Made by a program: the position numbers and the translations under genes. The notes beneath the pieces were generated by a model. It did no database searches, was not told the origin of the DNA, and saw nothing but the letters and a program-made list of their open reading frames with translations. Below, piece by piece: positions 1 through 8,946 of a stretch of 64,000 nucleotides of DNA; positions within the stretch are counted from its first letter, which is position 1; every line of letters starts with the position of its first letter. Source of the DNA: Vibrio scophthalmi LMG 19158 (GTDB lineage: Bacteria; Pseudomonadota; Gammaproteobacteria; Enterobacterales; Vibrionaceae); contig NZ_AFWE01000176.1 in the NCBI RefSeq assembly GCF_000222585.1, forward strand, positions 1 through 64,000, given 5' to 3'.

Positions 1-34
1 TGCACAATGCAGCCTTTTTTACTTCTATATAGAG

Positions 35-811
35 CTAAATACCGGATCCGTACTGCTCTCCATCATCTTCATGTAGCCCACACTCACGTTTTAGGCCAAA
101 GAACCGTGTTTCTTCTTCTTTCATTCCAGGTTCCCACTTCTTTGTGGTATGAGTATCCCCTACCGAGAGATAACCTTCTTCTCTCAGTGGGTGGTAAGCC
201 AAACCATGCTCTTCTAAATAGTAATGCACATCTTTATTACTCCAGTCGATCACCGGTAGGAATTTAAACACACCATTTTGGATTGAGAGTATTGGCAAAT
301 TTGCTCTGGATTGGGATTGCTCTCTACGCAACCCCGAAAACCAAGTACCAACTTGCAGTTCATCCAACGCTCGGCGCATCGGTTCAACCTTATTTAGCTT
401 GTTATACTTCTCTATACCTTCAATCCCCTGCTCCCACAACTTACCGTACACAGCTTCTTGCCACACTGGACTTTGCTTTGCGCGGTACACTTTGAGGTTT
501 AGAGTCAACTGCTTGGTTAATTGCTCTATAAATTGGTAGGTCTCTCCAAAGAGATAACCGGTATCAGTCAGAATAACTGGGATATCTGGTTTTGCTTGCG
601 TCACAAGATGAAGCATGAGTGCCGCTTGAATACCAAAGCTCGACGAAACCACGTGCTCTCCGCCCAAGTTTTCGATTGCCCAAGCAACACGCTGCTGCGC
701 TGTCATTTGCTCTAGTTGGTGGTTAATAGAAGAGAGTTGCAATATTTGCTCTGTTTTTGTCAGTGCCAGTAATTGCTGAAGCTCTACCTTTTGTGTTGTC
801 GACTCAAGCAT
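35..811 (-). CDS. cysH: Phosphoadenosine phosphosulfate (PAPS) reductase
   Basis: This 258-residue cytoplasmic enzyme reduces PAPS to sulfite using thioredoxin, the step before sulfite reductase. The PAPS-binding loop SSSFGIQAA lies near residues 56-64. The C-terminal ECGLH motif carries the catalytic cysteine (Cys244). There are no extra CysCys motifs, so this is the thioredoxin-dependent PAPS type rather than the iron-sulfur APS type. Its start overlaps the end of cysI by 8 bases, so cysJ, cysI and cysH form one translationally coupled operon. Length and motifs fit the enterobacterial family. Confidence 0.97.
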   Translation of the reverse strand: MLESTTQKVELQQLLALTKTEQILQLSSINHQLEQMTAQQRVAWAIENLGGEHVVSSSFGIQAALMLHLVTQAKPDIPVILTDTGYLFGETYQFIEQLTKQLTLNLKVYRAKQSPVWQEAVYGKLWEQGIEGIEKYNKLNKVEPMRRALDELQVGTWFSGLRREQSQSRANLPILSIQNGVFKFLPVIDWSNKDVHYYLEEHGLAYHPLREEGYLSVGDTHTTKKWEPGMKEEETRFFGLKRECGLHEDDGEQYGSGI

Positions 812-2528
812 GCAAATCCCTCTTAGATACGAAGACTTCTTCTATAATGCCAGCGCGAATGGTGAAATCACCGAAACCCTCACCGTCATTACGCTCTTTA
901 GCCCAACGCTCCACCAGCTGATCAATCTCTTCTAAGATCTGTTTATCAGTAATGTTCTCTTTGTACATTTTCGGTATACGGGTACCGCCACGGTTACCAC
1001 CTAAATGTAAGTTGTAACGTCCTGGGGCTTTTCCGACCAATCCAATCTCCGCCAACATCGCGCGACCACAGCCATTAGGACAACCAGTTACACGTAAAAT
1101 GATGTTGTCTTCTTTGGGTAGGCCATGCTTCACCAAGATATCTTCTACATCCGTTACAAATTGCGGTAGAAAACGTTCTGCTTCTGCCATCGCCAAAGGA
1201 CAGGTAGGGAATGCGACACACGCCATTGAGTTTTTACGCTGCTCACTCACGGTGTCATCCATCAAACCATGTGCAATCGCTATCTTCTCAATCTTGGCTT
1301 TATTTGCTTTAGATACCCCAGCCACAATTAAGTTTTGATTGGCGGTCATACGGAAATCACCTTTGTGAATCTTGGCTATCTCAGCCATTCCCGTTTTGAG
1401 TGGTTTGCCTGGAAAATCGAGCAAACGACCGTTCTCTATAAAGAGAGCAAGATGATGCTTGCCATCAATACCTTCTACCCAGCCGATTCGGTCACCACGT
1501 TCAGTGAACTCGTAAGGACGACTATCGGAGAACTTAACTTCTGCACGCTTTTCGACTTCCGCTTTAAACACATCAATCCCAACACGGTCTAAGGTGTATT
1601 TGGTTTTTGCATTTTTACGGTTAGAACGGTTACCCCAATCACGTTGAGTCGTCACGACTGCCGCGGCAACATCCAATGTTTTATCTAAAGGAACGAAACC
1701 AAAATCATCCGCTCGACGAGAATAAGTTGAAGTATCACCATGAGTCATAGCAAGACCACCGCCCACCAGCACGTTGAAACCGATCAGTTTGCCGTTTTCC
1801 GCAATCGCCACAAAGTTCAAATCGTTAGCATGCACATCAACATCATTTTGCGGAGGGATCACAACCGTCGTTTTGAATTTACGTGGTAGGTAATGTTTTC
1901 CGAGAATCGGTTCATCATTCTCAGTGGTTTCTACTTTTTCACCATCAAGCCAAATTTCGGCATAGGCTTGGGTTTTCGGCAATAAGTGCTCACTGATTTT
2001 TTTCGCCCACTCATAAGCTTCTTGATGAAGCTCTGATTCAACTGGGTTAGTGGTACATAGAACATTACGGTTTACATCACCCGCTGTCGCAATTGAATCA
2101 ATACCAATACTGTTGAGCGTTTGGTGCATCAGTTTCACGTTTGGCTTTAATACCCCATGAAACTGAAACGTTTGACGCGTAGTCAGACGGATGCTGCCAT
2201 AAAGTGAATGGTCAGTGGCAAACTTATCAATCGCTAGCCATTGAGTTGGCGTAATAATGCCACCTGGCATACGTGCACGCAGCATGACATTGTGCAACGG
2301 CTCAAGTTTTTGTTTTGCACGCTCATTACGAATATCACGGTCATCTTGTTGATACATGCCATGAAAGCGAATCAACTGGAAATTGTCTGCCGTAAAACCA
2401 CCCGTGATTTTATCTTGTAAATCTTGCTCAATCGTTCCACGTAGATAGTTACTTTCACGCTTTAATCGTTCGTTGTCAGCCAAAGGGCCCAATACTTCAC
2501 CGAGTACTTCTTGTTGTTCTTTGCTCAT
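804..2528 (-). CDS. cysI: Sulfite reductase (NADPH) hemoprotein beta subunit
   Basis: This 574-residue subunit binds siroheme and a 4Fe-4S cluster and carries out the six-electron reduction of sulfite to sulfide with electrons from CysJ. The cluster and siroheme cysteines are in the C-terminal third, in FPTCPLA and [10 protein letters not shown], as in the nitrite/sulfite reductase family. The start codon touches the stop of cysJ (1-base overlap) and the 3' end overlaps cysH. The siroheme it needs depends on cobA, found further along in the other cys cluster. Confidence 0.97.
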   Translation of the reverse strand: MSKEQQEVLGEVLGPLADNERLKRESNYLRGTIEQDLQDKITGGFTADNFQLIRFHGMYQQDDRDIRNERAKQKLEPLHNVMLRARMPGGIITPTQWLAIDKFATDHSLYGSIRLTTRQTFQFHGVLKPNVKLMHQTLNSIGIDSIATAGDVNRNVLCTTNPVESELHQEAYEWAKKISEHLLPKTQAYAEIWLDGEKVETTENDEPILGKHYLPRKFKTTVVIPPQNDVDVHANDLNFVAIAENGKLIGFNVLVGGGLAMTHGDTSTYSRRADDFGFVPLDKTLDVAAAVVTTQRDWGNRSNRKNAKTKYTLDRVGIDVFKAEVEKRAEVKFSDSRPYEFTERGDRIGWVEGIDGKHHLALFIENGRLLDFPGKPLKTGMAEIAKIHKGDFRMTANQNLIVAGVSKANKAKIEKIAIAHGLMDDTVSEQRKNSMACVAFPTCPLAMAEAERFLPQFVTDVEDILVKHGLPKEDNIILRVTGCPNGCGRAMLAEIGLVGKAPGRYNLHLGGNRGGTRIPKMYKENITDKQILEEIDQLVERWAKERNDGEGFGDFTIRAGIIEEVFVSKRDLHA

Positions 2529-4378
2529 TAGTACACATCCCTTTGGTAACGTTTTTCCTTACGCAGAGTGGTAATAAATTCCTCTGCTTTTTCTTTGCTT
2601 AACTTGCCATGTTCTTGCACTACTTCAATCAATGCTTCATGAACATCTTTCGCCATGCGGGTCGCATCACCACACACGTAGAGATAAGCACCCTCTTCTA
2701 TCCATTGCCATAACTGCTGACCATTCTCTAAAAGACGATGTTGTACATAAACTTTGTCTTGCTGATCACGGCTAAAGGCCACATCAAGCTGGGATAAAAC
2801 ACCTGATTTTAAATACTTTTGCCATTCAACTTGGTAAAGGAAATCTTGAGTAAAGGTGCGATCGCCAAAGAACAACCAGTTTTTTCCTTCCGCATCACGA
2901 TTATCACGCTCTTGAATAAAGCTGCGGAATGGCGCAATACCCGTTCCAGGACCAATCATGATCACTGGTGTATTGTCATCTTGAGGTAACTTGAAGTTAT
3001 TGTTGTTCTCGATGAAGACTTTCACTTCACCACCTTCTTCAAGGCGATGAGAAAGATAACTGGATGCGCCACCAAAGCGAGTTTCTTCACCTTGCTGATA
3101 CTCGACCACGCCGACTGTTAAATGCACTTCTTCATCAACTTCCGATTGAGCCGAAGCAATTGAATAAAGACGTGGCGTTAAGCGACGCAGTAAACCAACC
3201 AATTGTTCTGCGTTAAGTTTGGTTTTCTTCTCTGCTAATACATCAACAATCTGAGTATTACCCGCGTATTCACGCAGCTTATCTTTATCTTCCACCAGCT
3301 TTTGCAATTTTTTGCTCGCTGATAGCTCAGCAAACTTAGTCACAAATTGCGGATTAGCAGTCGTGATTTCATATTTGGCGACCAGTGCACTGTGGATAGA
3401 TAGGCTTTCACCATCGACATCGATACTCTCCACGCCTGACAATCCAACTTTAGCCAAAATAGCATTGGCAAGTTCTGCACTGTTTTCATACCAAACACCT
3501 AATGCATCGCCTGGCTGGTAAGTAATACCTGAGCCATCGAGATCAATCTCAATATGACGAACATCTTTACCTGAATCACGGCCTGTGATTTTTTGGCTGG
3601 TTAACAGCGTTGCGGTGTAAGGATTTTGTTTGGTGTATTGAGAATGCCCTGCCGCTTGGCCGACAGGTAGCTGTACAACTTCCGCTTCTGCGCCAGAAGA
3701 AAGCGCTTCTTTAACCACTTCCAGTGCTTTAGCTCGCCATTCTCCAGCTGGCGCTTCGTAATCAACATCACAGTCAATACGATCGATGAAAGCTGTCGCT
3801 CCCTGTTTTGCTAGATACTGATCAAAGTCTTTACCGGTTTGACAGAAAAATTCGTAGCTAGAATCGCCTAAGCCAATGACACCATATTGTAGGTTAGGTA
3901 ATTTAGGCGCCTTCTTTGATTGCAGAAACTCGTGCAATTCAATGGCATTATCTGGCGCCTCGCCTTCGCCGTTAGTTGAGGCCACGATGATAACGTGCGT
4001 CTCTTTAGCTAAGTTCTTACCTTTATAATCACTAGCATCAAAAAGTTGCACAGCAATACCTTGTGCCTTGGCTTCTTGTTCCAGAGCTTCTGCAACCCCC
4101 TTTGCATTACCAGTTTGCGACGCATAGATAATCGCTAACTTGCCCGCAGGTTTGGCAGCAACGGCGGCAGCGGCTTGATTAATCGGCGCAGCAGCGGCAG
4201 CAGGTTGTAGGTGCTGGGCTAAACCCCAAAAATACCCACTCACCCAAGCTAATTGCTGTGACGATAAATCGGTCACTGTTTGTTGTAGTTGATTTAATTG
4301 TTGATCATTCAGTGGGCTAGCGACTGATGGTAATTCTTGTGTGTTTCCTTGAGAGGACACATTCTTGTTTAAAGACAT
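2528..4378 (-). CDS. cysJ: Sulfite reductase (NADPH) flavoprotein alpha subunit
   Basis: This subunit passes electrons from NADPH through FAD and FMN to CysI. From the chosen start it has 616 residues: an Ala/Pro-rich linker around 58-78, a flavodoxin domain from about 80 to 225 (ASQTGNA), an FAD domain with RLYSIAS, and an NADPH domain with [10 protein letters not shown] and the typical C-terminus KRYQRDVY. The start at 4378 is preferred to the in-frame ATG at 4399 because an AGGGA-type site lies just before it. It is first in the cysJIH operon. Confidence 0.96.
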   Translation of the reverse strand: MSLNKNVSSQGNTQELPSVASPLNDQQLNQLQQTVTDLSSQQLAWVSGYFWGLAQHLQPAAAAAPINQAAAAVAAKPAGKLAIIYASQTGNAKGVAEALEQEAKAQGIAVQLFDASDYKGKNLAKETHVIIVASTNGEGEAPDNAIELHEFLQSKKAPKLPNLQYGVIGLGDSSYEFFCQTGKDFDQYLAKQGATAFIDRIDCDVDYEAPAGEWRAKALEVVKEALSSGAEAEVVQLPVGQAAGHSQYTKQNPYTATLLTSQKITGRDSGKDVRHIEIDLDGSGITYQPGDALGVWYENSAELANAILAKVGLSGVESIDVDGESLSIHSALVAKYEITTANPQFVTKFAELSASKKLQKLVEDKDKLREYAGNTQIVDVLAEKKTKLNAEQLVGLLRRLTPRLYSIASAQSEVDEEVHLTVGVVEYQQGEETRFGGASSYLSHRLEEGGEVKVFIENNNNFKLPQDDNTPVIMIGPGTGIAPFRSFIQERDNRDAEGKNWLFFGDRTFTQDFLYQVEWQKYLKSGVLSQLDVAFSRDQQDKVYVQHRLLENGQQLWQWIEEGAYLYVCGDATRMAKDVHEALIEVVQEHGKLSKEKAEEFITTLRKEKRYQRDVY

Positions 4379-4405
4379 GGTCTCGACATCCCTGTTCATT
4401 GCGTG

Positions 4406-4411
4406 ATTATA
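4406..4411 (-). promoter_or_regulatory. Possible -10 element of the cysJIH promoter
   Basis: A perfect TATAAT reads toward cysJ and ends 27 bases before the chosen start codon. No good -35 hexamer sits at the right distance. That fits an activator-dependent promoter, and CysB is the expected activator in this pathway, but no CysB site could be identified by eye. Confidence 0.3.
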
Positions 4412-4498
4412 GATTAACCACTCTTTTTAATAACAAGAAAGAATAGAAGTGAATGTTTTATAACTTTTGGAATTAAAGCATTGGGAAAGAGGGCTAAA

Positions 4499-4727
4499 TC
4501 AGTTCTCAACACGTACCTGATTGAAACCCACCGCCATGGCCGATTTCGAGGCTAAGTTTAAATCACCGTAATGACACTCTTCACCATGAACATCGGTTAA
4601 AAAGTAAGAATTCACCATGCGCATGGCGAAACTCCACCACCCAAAAGCCCTCTTCCGCGGAAGGTTCAATGATGGCCTCAACCAACTTGTTCTCACGATA
4701 AAGATTTCTAAGCTCATTAATTGTCAT
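4499..4727 (-). pseudogene. Small conserved-looking protein split by a one-base frameshift
   Basis: From ATG at 4727, the reading frame gives MTINELRNLYREN and continues in an acidic, well-formed protein until it stops after about 48 codons. The rest (TDVHGEEC to the end NQVRVEN) is in the neighbouring frame. Removing one base from the five-A run at 4599-4603 (plus strand) joins the two halves into an uninterrupted 75-residue protein. The homopolymer suggests either a recent inactivating indel or a sequencing/assembly error. I do not recognise a function. It lies alone between cysJ and the outer-membrane protein gene. Confidence 0.65.
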
Positions 4728-4821
4728 GTTCACTAGCCCTAGTTAAAACTCCCTTTCATCGTATAAGCATGGCGCATAGTGCTAGAACTGCTAACAAATC
4801 CCCCTTTATTATAAAAAAAAG

Positions 4822-4856
4822 ATATAAAAAAACGCCGCGTTAAAAAGCGACGTTTT
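4822..4856 (-). terminator. Rho-independent terminator after the outer-membrane protein gene
   Basis: A 10-bp stem (arms 4829-4838 and 4847-4856, one G-U pair) is followed on the minus strand by a run of seven U. It lies 21 bases beyond the stop of the outer-membrane protein gene. Confidence 0.85.
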
Positions 4857-4877
4857 AAAAAAATCTTCTCAGAAAGG

Positions 4878-5540
4878 CTAGAAATTGTATTCCGCTCCAA
4901 GGAAGAAACCATTTACAAAAACATAAGACTCCGCTGTCGCCGGAGATTGCTTGGCAAGATCTTCAAACTCCAAGTCGATAACGCGATAACCACCGCGTAA
5001 AACAACATTGCCTGAATTGGTTTTGATTTTATATTGTAGCCCAGCTAATACATCAGCACTCTTAATGCCTTTACTGTTACCAAAATCAAACTGACCGATG
5101 ATGTCAAAATTGGTATTAGGAATATAAAGCTCTGCGTAGGCATACCAATTAAAGGTTAACTCATTAAAGTCATACTTAGGCGTTGCAGACTCTTTGGTTC
5201 GGTAATGACTATTGCTGTACTGCGTTAATGTTGCACCCGCATCAAATGTCATTAACTCACGTTCAAGAATTTTGTAGTAAAACGTAAAGTCGTATTTATC
5301 AAACCCTGCGTAGTCCGTATCAACACTCGTGTAGCGAAAACCAACGTTCGGCACGTAGTCCATATCATGCTCTAGCGAAAAATAAAGGGTTGGCACAGAA
5401 GCATCATCTCGACGAGTCTCATCGATTTTACTATCACCAAACCACACATCAGCGCCAATATCACCAGTGAAAGATTGGGCCATTACCGATGTTGAGGCCA
5501 TCGATAGTGTTGCTATAAGTGTGAATGCGGATCTGTTCAT
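4878..5540 (-). CDS. TIGR04219-like outer membrane beta-barrel protein
   Basis: From ATG 5540 the product has 220 residues. It begins with a signal peptide ending near SVMAQ and then shows alternating polar/hydrophobic strands rich in Tyr, Phe and Gly, ending in the terminal Phe expected of outer-membrane barrels (GAEYNF). The start is set by an AGGAG site about 10 bases upstream; the longer frame to 5597 would place extra residues before the signal peptide. It resembles the TIGR04219 family of uncharacterised barrels common in Vibrio and Shewanella. The role is unknown and transport cannot be inferred. It has its own terminator. Confidence 0.8.
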   Translation of the reverse strand: MNRSAFTLIATLSMASTSVMAQSFTGDIGADVWFGDSKIDETRRDDASVPTLYFSLEHDMDYVPNVGFRYTSVDTDYAGFDKYDFTFYYKILERELMTFDAGATLTQYSNSHYRTKESATPKYDFNELTFNWYAYAELYIPNTNFDIIGQFDFGNSKGIKSADVLAGLQYKIKTNSGNVVLRGGYRVIDLEFEDLAKQSPATAESYVFVNGFFLGAEYNF

Positions 5541-5612
5541 CGAATATTTGCTCCTAAGCAAGACAACGCTGTAAGTTCTTACCCAGAATATTATCACATC
5601 CTCTGTACTTCG

Positions 5613-5822
5613 CTATCTTGAGCAATAAACGTAATGCTTAAAGAACCAAAAGCCTAGCGCGATCACAATCAACCACGGCAAGATTTTAAACACGGCGCCA
5701 AGCATACCAAGCAACACCATCACCAATAGAGCAAAACCCGCGGCGGCAAAAACCGTCACCATGGTTAATCCCGTAACTAATAAAGTTGCGATAAACACTA
5801 ATATAAAGATTAATTCAAACAT
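5613..5822 (-). CDS. pspG: Envelope stress response protein PspG
   Basis: This 69-residue membrane protein begins MFELIFIL and has two hydrophobic segments (roughly 3-25 and 30-58) with a short charged tail. It matches PspG of the phage shock regulon, and as in E. coli (yjbO/yjbN) it sits next to dusA. The start at 5822 is chosen over the longer frame to 5864 because it has an AGGGG site and because the extra codons would run through the promoter. pspA, pspB, pspC and pspF are not in this window. Confidence 0.88.
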   Translation of the reverse strand: MFELIFILVFIATLLVTGLTMVTVFAAAGFALLVMVLLGMLGAVFKILPWLIVIALGFWFFKHYVYCSR

Positions 5823-5853
5823 ACCGTTTCCCCTCTTCTTTACACAACCTATC

Positions 5854-5868
5854 GCAGGAAGCATGCCA
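5854..5868 (-). promoter_or_regulatory. Sigma-54 promoter of pspG
   Basis: The minus strand reads TGGCATGCTTCCTGC, with GG and GC elements exactly 12 bases apart as required at -24/-12. Transcription would start near 5842, about 20 bases before the pspG ATG. Known family biology supports it: pspG is a PspF/sigma-54 gene in enterobacteria. The PspF enhancer would lie toward dusA and was not identified. Confidence 0.8.
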
Positions 5869-5906
5869 ATTTCAGAAAAAACCTAACCGACTAATATATA
5901 TAGATA

Positions 5907-5939
5907 AATAAAAAAGCGCTCTATTATTTAGAACGCTTT
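5907..5939 (-). terminator. Rho-independent terminator after dusA
   Basis: A 10-bp stem (5913-5922 with 5930-5939, one G-U pair) with a 7-base loop is followed by a U tract on the minus strand. It separates dusA from the independently promoted pspG. Confidence 0.85.
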
Positions 5940-5982
5940 CATTAAGAGTGAGGTATTTTTCGCCACTCAATTGTGGCAATTT

Positions 5983-6963
5983 TTACACATTCAATTCTTT
6001 GGGAATTTTAGCCAGTGCCGCTTCAACCACTTCAATACCTGAACCCGGTTTATGCGCATTTTCACTAATGTGACGACGCCATTGACGCGCACCAGGCATG
6101 TTTTGGAACAAGCCCAACATATGACGAGTCATATGACCAAGATAAGCACCATTAGATAGCTGTTGCTCAATGTACGGATACATTTCTTCAACCACTTGGG
6201 TACGCTTCTTCACCGGCTTATCAAGGCCAAAGATGAGTTGGTCAACTTCCGCCAAGATATATGGGTTTTGATACGCTTCGCGACCCACCATGACACCGTC
6301 TAAATGCTTAAGATGCTCTTGTGCCTCTTGCAGTGTTTTGACACCACCGTTCACCGCAATCACCAAATGAGCGAAATCTTTTTTCAGTTGGTAAGCTCGT
6401 GGATAATCCAATGGTGGAATTTCACGGTTTTCTTTCGGGCTCAAACCTGATAACCATGCTTTACGTGCATGGATAGTAAATTGCTCACAACCACCTTTTT
6501 CCGATACGATTGATACGAAATCCGTTAGGAACTCATACGAATCGTGATCATCAATACCAATGCGGGTTTTGACTGTTACTGGAATATCGACAACATCTTT
6601 CATTGCTGCCACGCAATCTGCCACCAATTGAGGCTCAGCCATTAAGCAAGCACCAAAACGACCGTTCTGTACACGATCCGATGGGCAACCGACGTTGAGA
6701 TTAATCTCATCGTAACCACGCTCAGCGGCAAGTTTTGCACACGTAGCAAGATCGGCGGTATTTGAACCACCTAATTGCAGTACAAGTGGATGCTCTTGCT
6801 CATTGTATGCGAGGAAGTCTCCCTTACCGTGGATGATGGCACCCGTTGTCACCATTTCTGTGTACAGTTGCGTCTCGCTAGACAACAAGCGATGAAAGTA
6901 ACGACAGTGGCGATCGGTCCAATCAAGCATTGGAGCGATGGAGAACTTGCACGAATGAGTCAT
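5983..6963 (-). CDS. dusA: tRNA-dihydrouridine synthase A
   Basis: This 326-residue flavoenzyme reduces uridines 20 and 20a in the D-loop of tRNA. It has a TIM-barrel N-terminal domain with [11 protein letters not shown] and the catalytic cysteine Cys93 in [10 protein letters not shown], then the NGGVKT and [12 protein letters not shown]-binding segments. Length and motifs fit the DusA subfamily better than DusB or DusC. It is divergent from zur and is followed by a terminator and pspG. Confidence 0.96.
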   Translation of the reverse strand: MTHSCKFSIAPMLDWTDRHCRYFHRLLSSETQLYTEMVTTGAIIHGKGDFLAYNEQEHPLVLQLGGSNTADLATCAKLAAERGYDEINLNVGCPSDRVQNGRFGACLMAEPQLVADCVAAMKDVVDIPVTVKTRIGIDDHDSYEFLTDFVSIVSEKGGCEQFTIHARKAWLSGLSPKENREIPPLDYPRAYQLKKDFAHLVIAVNGGVKTLQEAQEHLKHLDGVMVGREAYQNPYILAEVDQLIFGLDKPVKKRTQVVEEMYPYIEQQLSNGAYLGHMTRHMLGLFQNMPGARQWRRHISENAHKPGSGIEVVEAALAKIPKELNV

Positions 6964-7215
6964 AAATCTAAATTCCAGTCTATTGGCGTTAGTTTTGCGA
7001 TTAAAATAGGCCGAATATTGTAATCACTTCCCAAGATGTGCGCCAATTTATCTTCCAATGTATCGTTTTTAGAGCAATTTTGATAAGTTAGAACGTTCGA
7101 CGGTACAGCAAGCTGATTCACCACGATGAATTATCAAAGTCTCGATGGTTAACTCATTTATACGTTAACAATGCATACTATTAAGCGTTAAGTGGTATAT
7201 TATTAATAAAATCCG
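6964..7215. other. Divergent dusA-zur intergenic region
   Basis: This 252-base AT-rich stretch must hold the promoters of both dusA and zur. It contains an 8-bp inverted repeat (TTTGATAA at 7079-7086, TTATCAAA at 7131-7138) flanking a GAACGTTC palindrome at 7091-7098. No convincing Zur box was found and no small gene is visible. Confidence 0.4.
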
Positions 7216-7680
7216 ATGGTTATGGTGATGGATTTGGATCAAGAGCTAGCAAAGCAAATCGAAGAGATTTGTGCCGCGAGAGGTGTTCGGCTTACACCTC
7301 AAAGAAAAAGAGTGTTTGAACTGATTTGTGCGAGCCCAAAAGCCTCCAGTGCTTATGAGCTATTAGAGCAACTAAAAGTCAGTGAACCACAAGCAAAGCC
7401 ACCCACGGTTTATCGAGCGCTGGACTTTTTATTAGAGCAAGGCTTTATCCATCGAGTCGAGTCAACCAACAGTTTTATTCAATGTTGCTCGTGTAACGCA
7501 CATAAACATTATTCGCATCTGCTAATTTGCGACAAATGTAGTAACGTGATTGAACTGCAAGATGATAGTTTGGTAGCCTTGTTGGCGAGTAACGCAGAGA
7601 AATATGGCTTTGAGATTACGAATCATGTGATTGAATCACATGGAATTTGTCAGTCATGTTCCTCTGATAACAAAGAATAA
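7216..7680 (+). CDS. zur: Zinc uptake regulator Zur (Fur family)
   Basis: A 154-residue Fur-family repressor that, with zinc bound, shuts off zinc import genes. The N-terminal winged helix contains RLTPQRKRVFELI and PPTVYRALDFL. The dimerisation domain has the structural zinc cysteines CCSC, CDKC and CQSC, and the HKHYSHLLIC segment. The CxxC pairs and divergence from dusA favour Zur over Fur, which has HHDH-type ligands. Three in-frame ATGs (7216, 7222, 7228) compete for the start and none has a strong ribosome site. Confidence 0.88.
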   Translation: MVMVMDLDQELAKQIEEICAARGVRLTPQRKRVFELICASPKASSAYELLEQLKVSEPQAKPPTVYRALDFLLEQGFIHRVESTNSFIQCCSCNAHKHYSHLLICDKCSNVIELQDDSLVALLASNAEKYGFEITNHVIESHGICQSCSSDNKE

Positions 7681-7697
7681 AGATATAGAAGAGTATT

Positions 7698-8159
7698 ATG
7701 CGCGCTGAATTTGTAAACCCGTTTTTGGCTTCACTGATGAACGTCCTAAAAACGATGGCTTCGCTAGAGTTGAAGCCGCAAAAGCCTCGTGTAAAAAAAG
7801 ACGAGATTGCACGTGGTGATGTATCAGGCCTAATCGGGATGGTTGGTCCGCAAACTCGCGGTTCTATGTCGATTACTTTTGATGAAAGTTTAGCGCTAGA
7901 AATCATGGAGAACATGTTGGGTGAACGCCCTAATGGTCTTAATGATGAAGTAACCGATATGGTGGGTGAAATCACCAATATGGTTACCGGCGGTGCAAAA
8001 CGCATCCTTGCCGAAAGTGGTTTTGATTTTGATATGGCAACCCCGATCGTTGTATCAGGTAAAGGCCACACCATTCGCCACAAATGCGAAGGGGCGATCA
8101 TTATCATGCCTTTTACCTCTCAATGGGGTAATGCTTTTATTGAAATCTGTTTTGAATAA
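7698..8159 (+). CDS. cheX: CheX-family chemotaxis phosphatase-like protein
   Basis: This 153-residue protein belongs to the CheX/CheC/FliY family, which dephosphorylate CheY-P. The family catalytic pattern ExxN is present as E91-I-T-N94, followed by the glycine-rich MVTGGAK segment. There is one such motif, as in CheX rather than CheC. It starts 17 bases after zur and is followed by a terminator, so it probably shares the zur transcript. No other chemotaxis gene is nearby, and Vibrio already has CheZ, so the cellular role is uncertain. Confidence 0.85.
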   Translation: MRAEFVNPFLASLMNVLKTMASLELKPQKPRVKKDEIARGDVSGLIGMVGPQTRGSMSITFDESLALEIMENMLGERPNGLNDEVTDMVGEITNMVTGGAKRILAESGFDFDMATPIVVSGKGHTIRHKCEGAIIIMPFTSQWGNAFIEICFE

Positions 8160-8180
8160 GCATTAGGCCACCAATGATAA

Positions 8181-8208
8181 AAAAGCTTCCTCATGGAAGC
8201 TTTTTTTG
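8181..8208 (+). terminator. Rho-independent terminator after cheX
   Basis: A 10-bp perfect stem (AAAAGCTTCC with GGAAGCTTTT) with a TCAT loop is followed by T7. It lies 22 bases after the cheX stop. Confidence 0.9.
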
Positions 8209-8233
8209 TTTTCGGGCTTGTCGTACAACCTCG

Positions 8234-8310
8234 ATAGCTTTTGGATCATGGCAACCCAAGAGCAGGTTAAACAGCAATTAGCACATAGCTAACCAAAAGC
8301 TATTTAACCT
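8234..8310. repeat. Two interlocked inverted repeats between cheX and cysC
   Basis: ATAGCTTTTGG at 8234-8244 is the exact complement of CCAAAAGCTAT at 8293-8303 (11 bp). AGGTTAA at 8264-8270 pairs with TTAACCT at 8304-8310 (7 bp). The order A-B-A'-B' is that of a pseudoknot. It lies in the short gap between convergent genes, after the cheX terminator. No protein or known RNA family was recognised. Confidence 0.55.
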
Positions 8311-8317
8311 AATCCCA

Positions 8318-8935
8318 TTACTGAATGACACCTTGTTGTTTTAGCACCTTGATACATTGCTCAACCAATGCTTCAATCGGCAACTCTCCTGCCGGTAAAT
8401 TAATCTCAGCTTTTAATGGCGCTTCGTAGTCAGAATCAATCCCGGTGAAATTAGCGATCTCACCTGCACGGGCTTTTTTATACAAGCCTTTAGGATCGCG
8501 CTGTTCACAGACATCTAAAGAAGCATTGACGAACACTTCTAAAAACTCACCATCAGGGAACAAGTCACGCACTAACTGACGCTCAGCTCGGTGTGGTGAG
8601 ATAAACGCTGACAAGACAATTAGTCCAGCATCCACCATCAACTTGGCTAACTCACCAATACGGCGAATATTTTCGCGGCGATCTTGATCAGAAAAACCCA
8701 AATCACTGCACAAGCCATGGCGAACGTTATCGCCATCCAGTAGATAGGTATGAAAACCTTGTTCTGCCAGTTTATTTTCTAACGCACCAGCAATGGTCGA
8801 CTTACCCGCGCCCGATAAGCCGGTAAACCACAGTAGCACCGGTTTTTGTTGTTTGAGTTTGGCGCGCTGGGCTTTATCAACACTGTGCTGATGCCAAACG
8901 ATGTTTTCATCTTTCACTGCTGTATCCGTTGTCAT
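8318..8935 (-). CDS. cysC: Adenylyl-sulfate kinase
   Basis: This 205-residue cytoplasmic kinase phosphorylates APS at the 3' hydroxyl to form PAPS, the substrate of CysH. It has the P-loop GLSGAGKST near residues 39-47, the DGDNVRHGL motif, and FISPHRAER in the mobile lid. It is last in the cobA-cysD-cysN-permease-cysC series and starts 11 bases after the permease, so it is clearly co-transcribed. Confidence 0.97.
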   Translation of the reverse strand: MTTDTAVKDENIVWHQHSVDKAQRAKLKQQKPVLLWFTGLSGAGKSTIAGALENKLAEQGFHTYLLDGDNVRHGLCSDLGFSDQDRRENIRRIGELAKLMVDAGLIVLSAFISPHRAERQLVRDLFPDGEFLEVFVNASLDVCEQRDPKGLYKKARAGEIANFTGIDSDYEAPLKAEINLPAGELPIEALVEQCIKVLKQQGVIQ

Positions 8936-8946
8936 TATTTACATCC

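Noticed and set aside
6964-7215. Zur box before zur
   Set aside because: No palindrome resembling the gamma-proteobacterial Zur motif was seen; the TTTGATAA/TTATCAAA pair is too widely spaced.
7616-8107. 163-codon minus-strand frame opposite cheX
   Set aside because: It is the antisense shadow of cheX, whose motif, spacing and terminator support the plus strand.
8234-8310. Integron attC site (VCR-like) for the interlocked repeats
   Set aside because: A GTTAAAC-like heptamer occurs, but the paired core sites and the VCR sequence are missing and there is no gene cassette.
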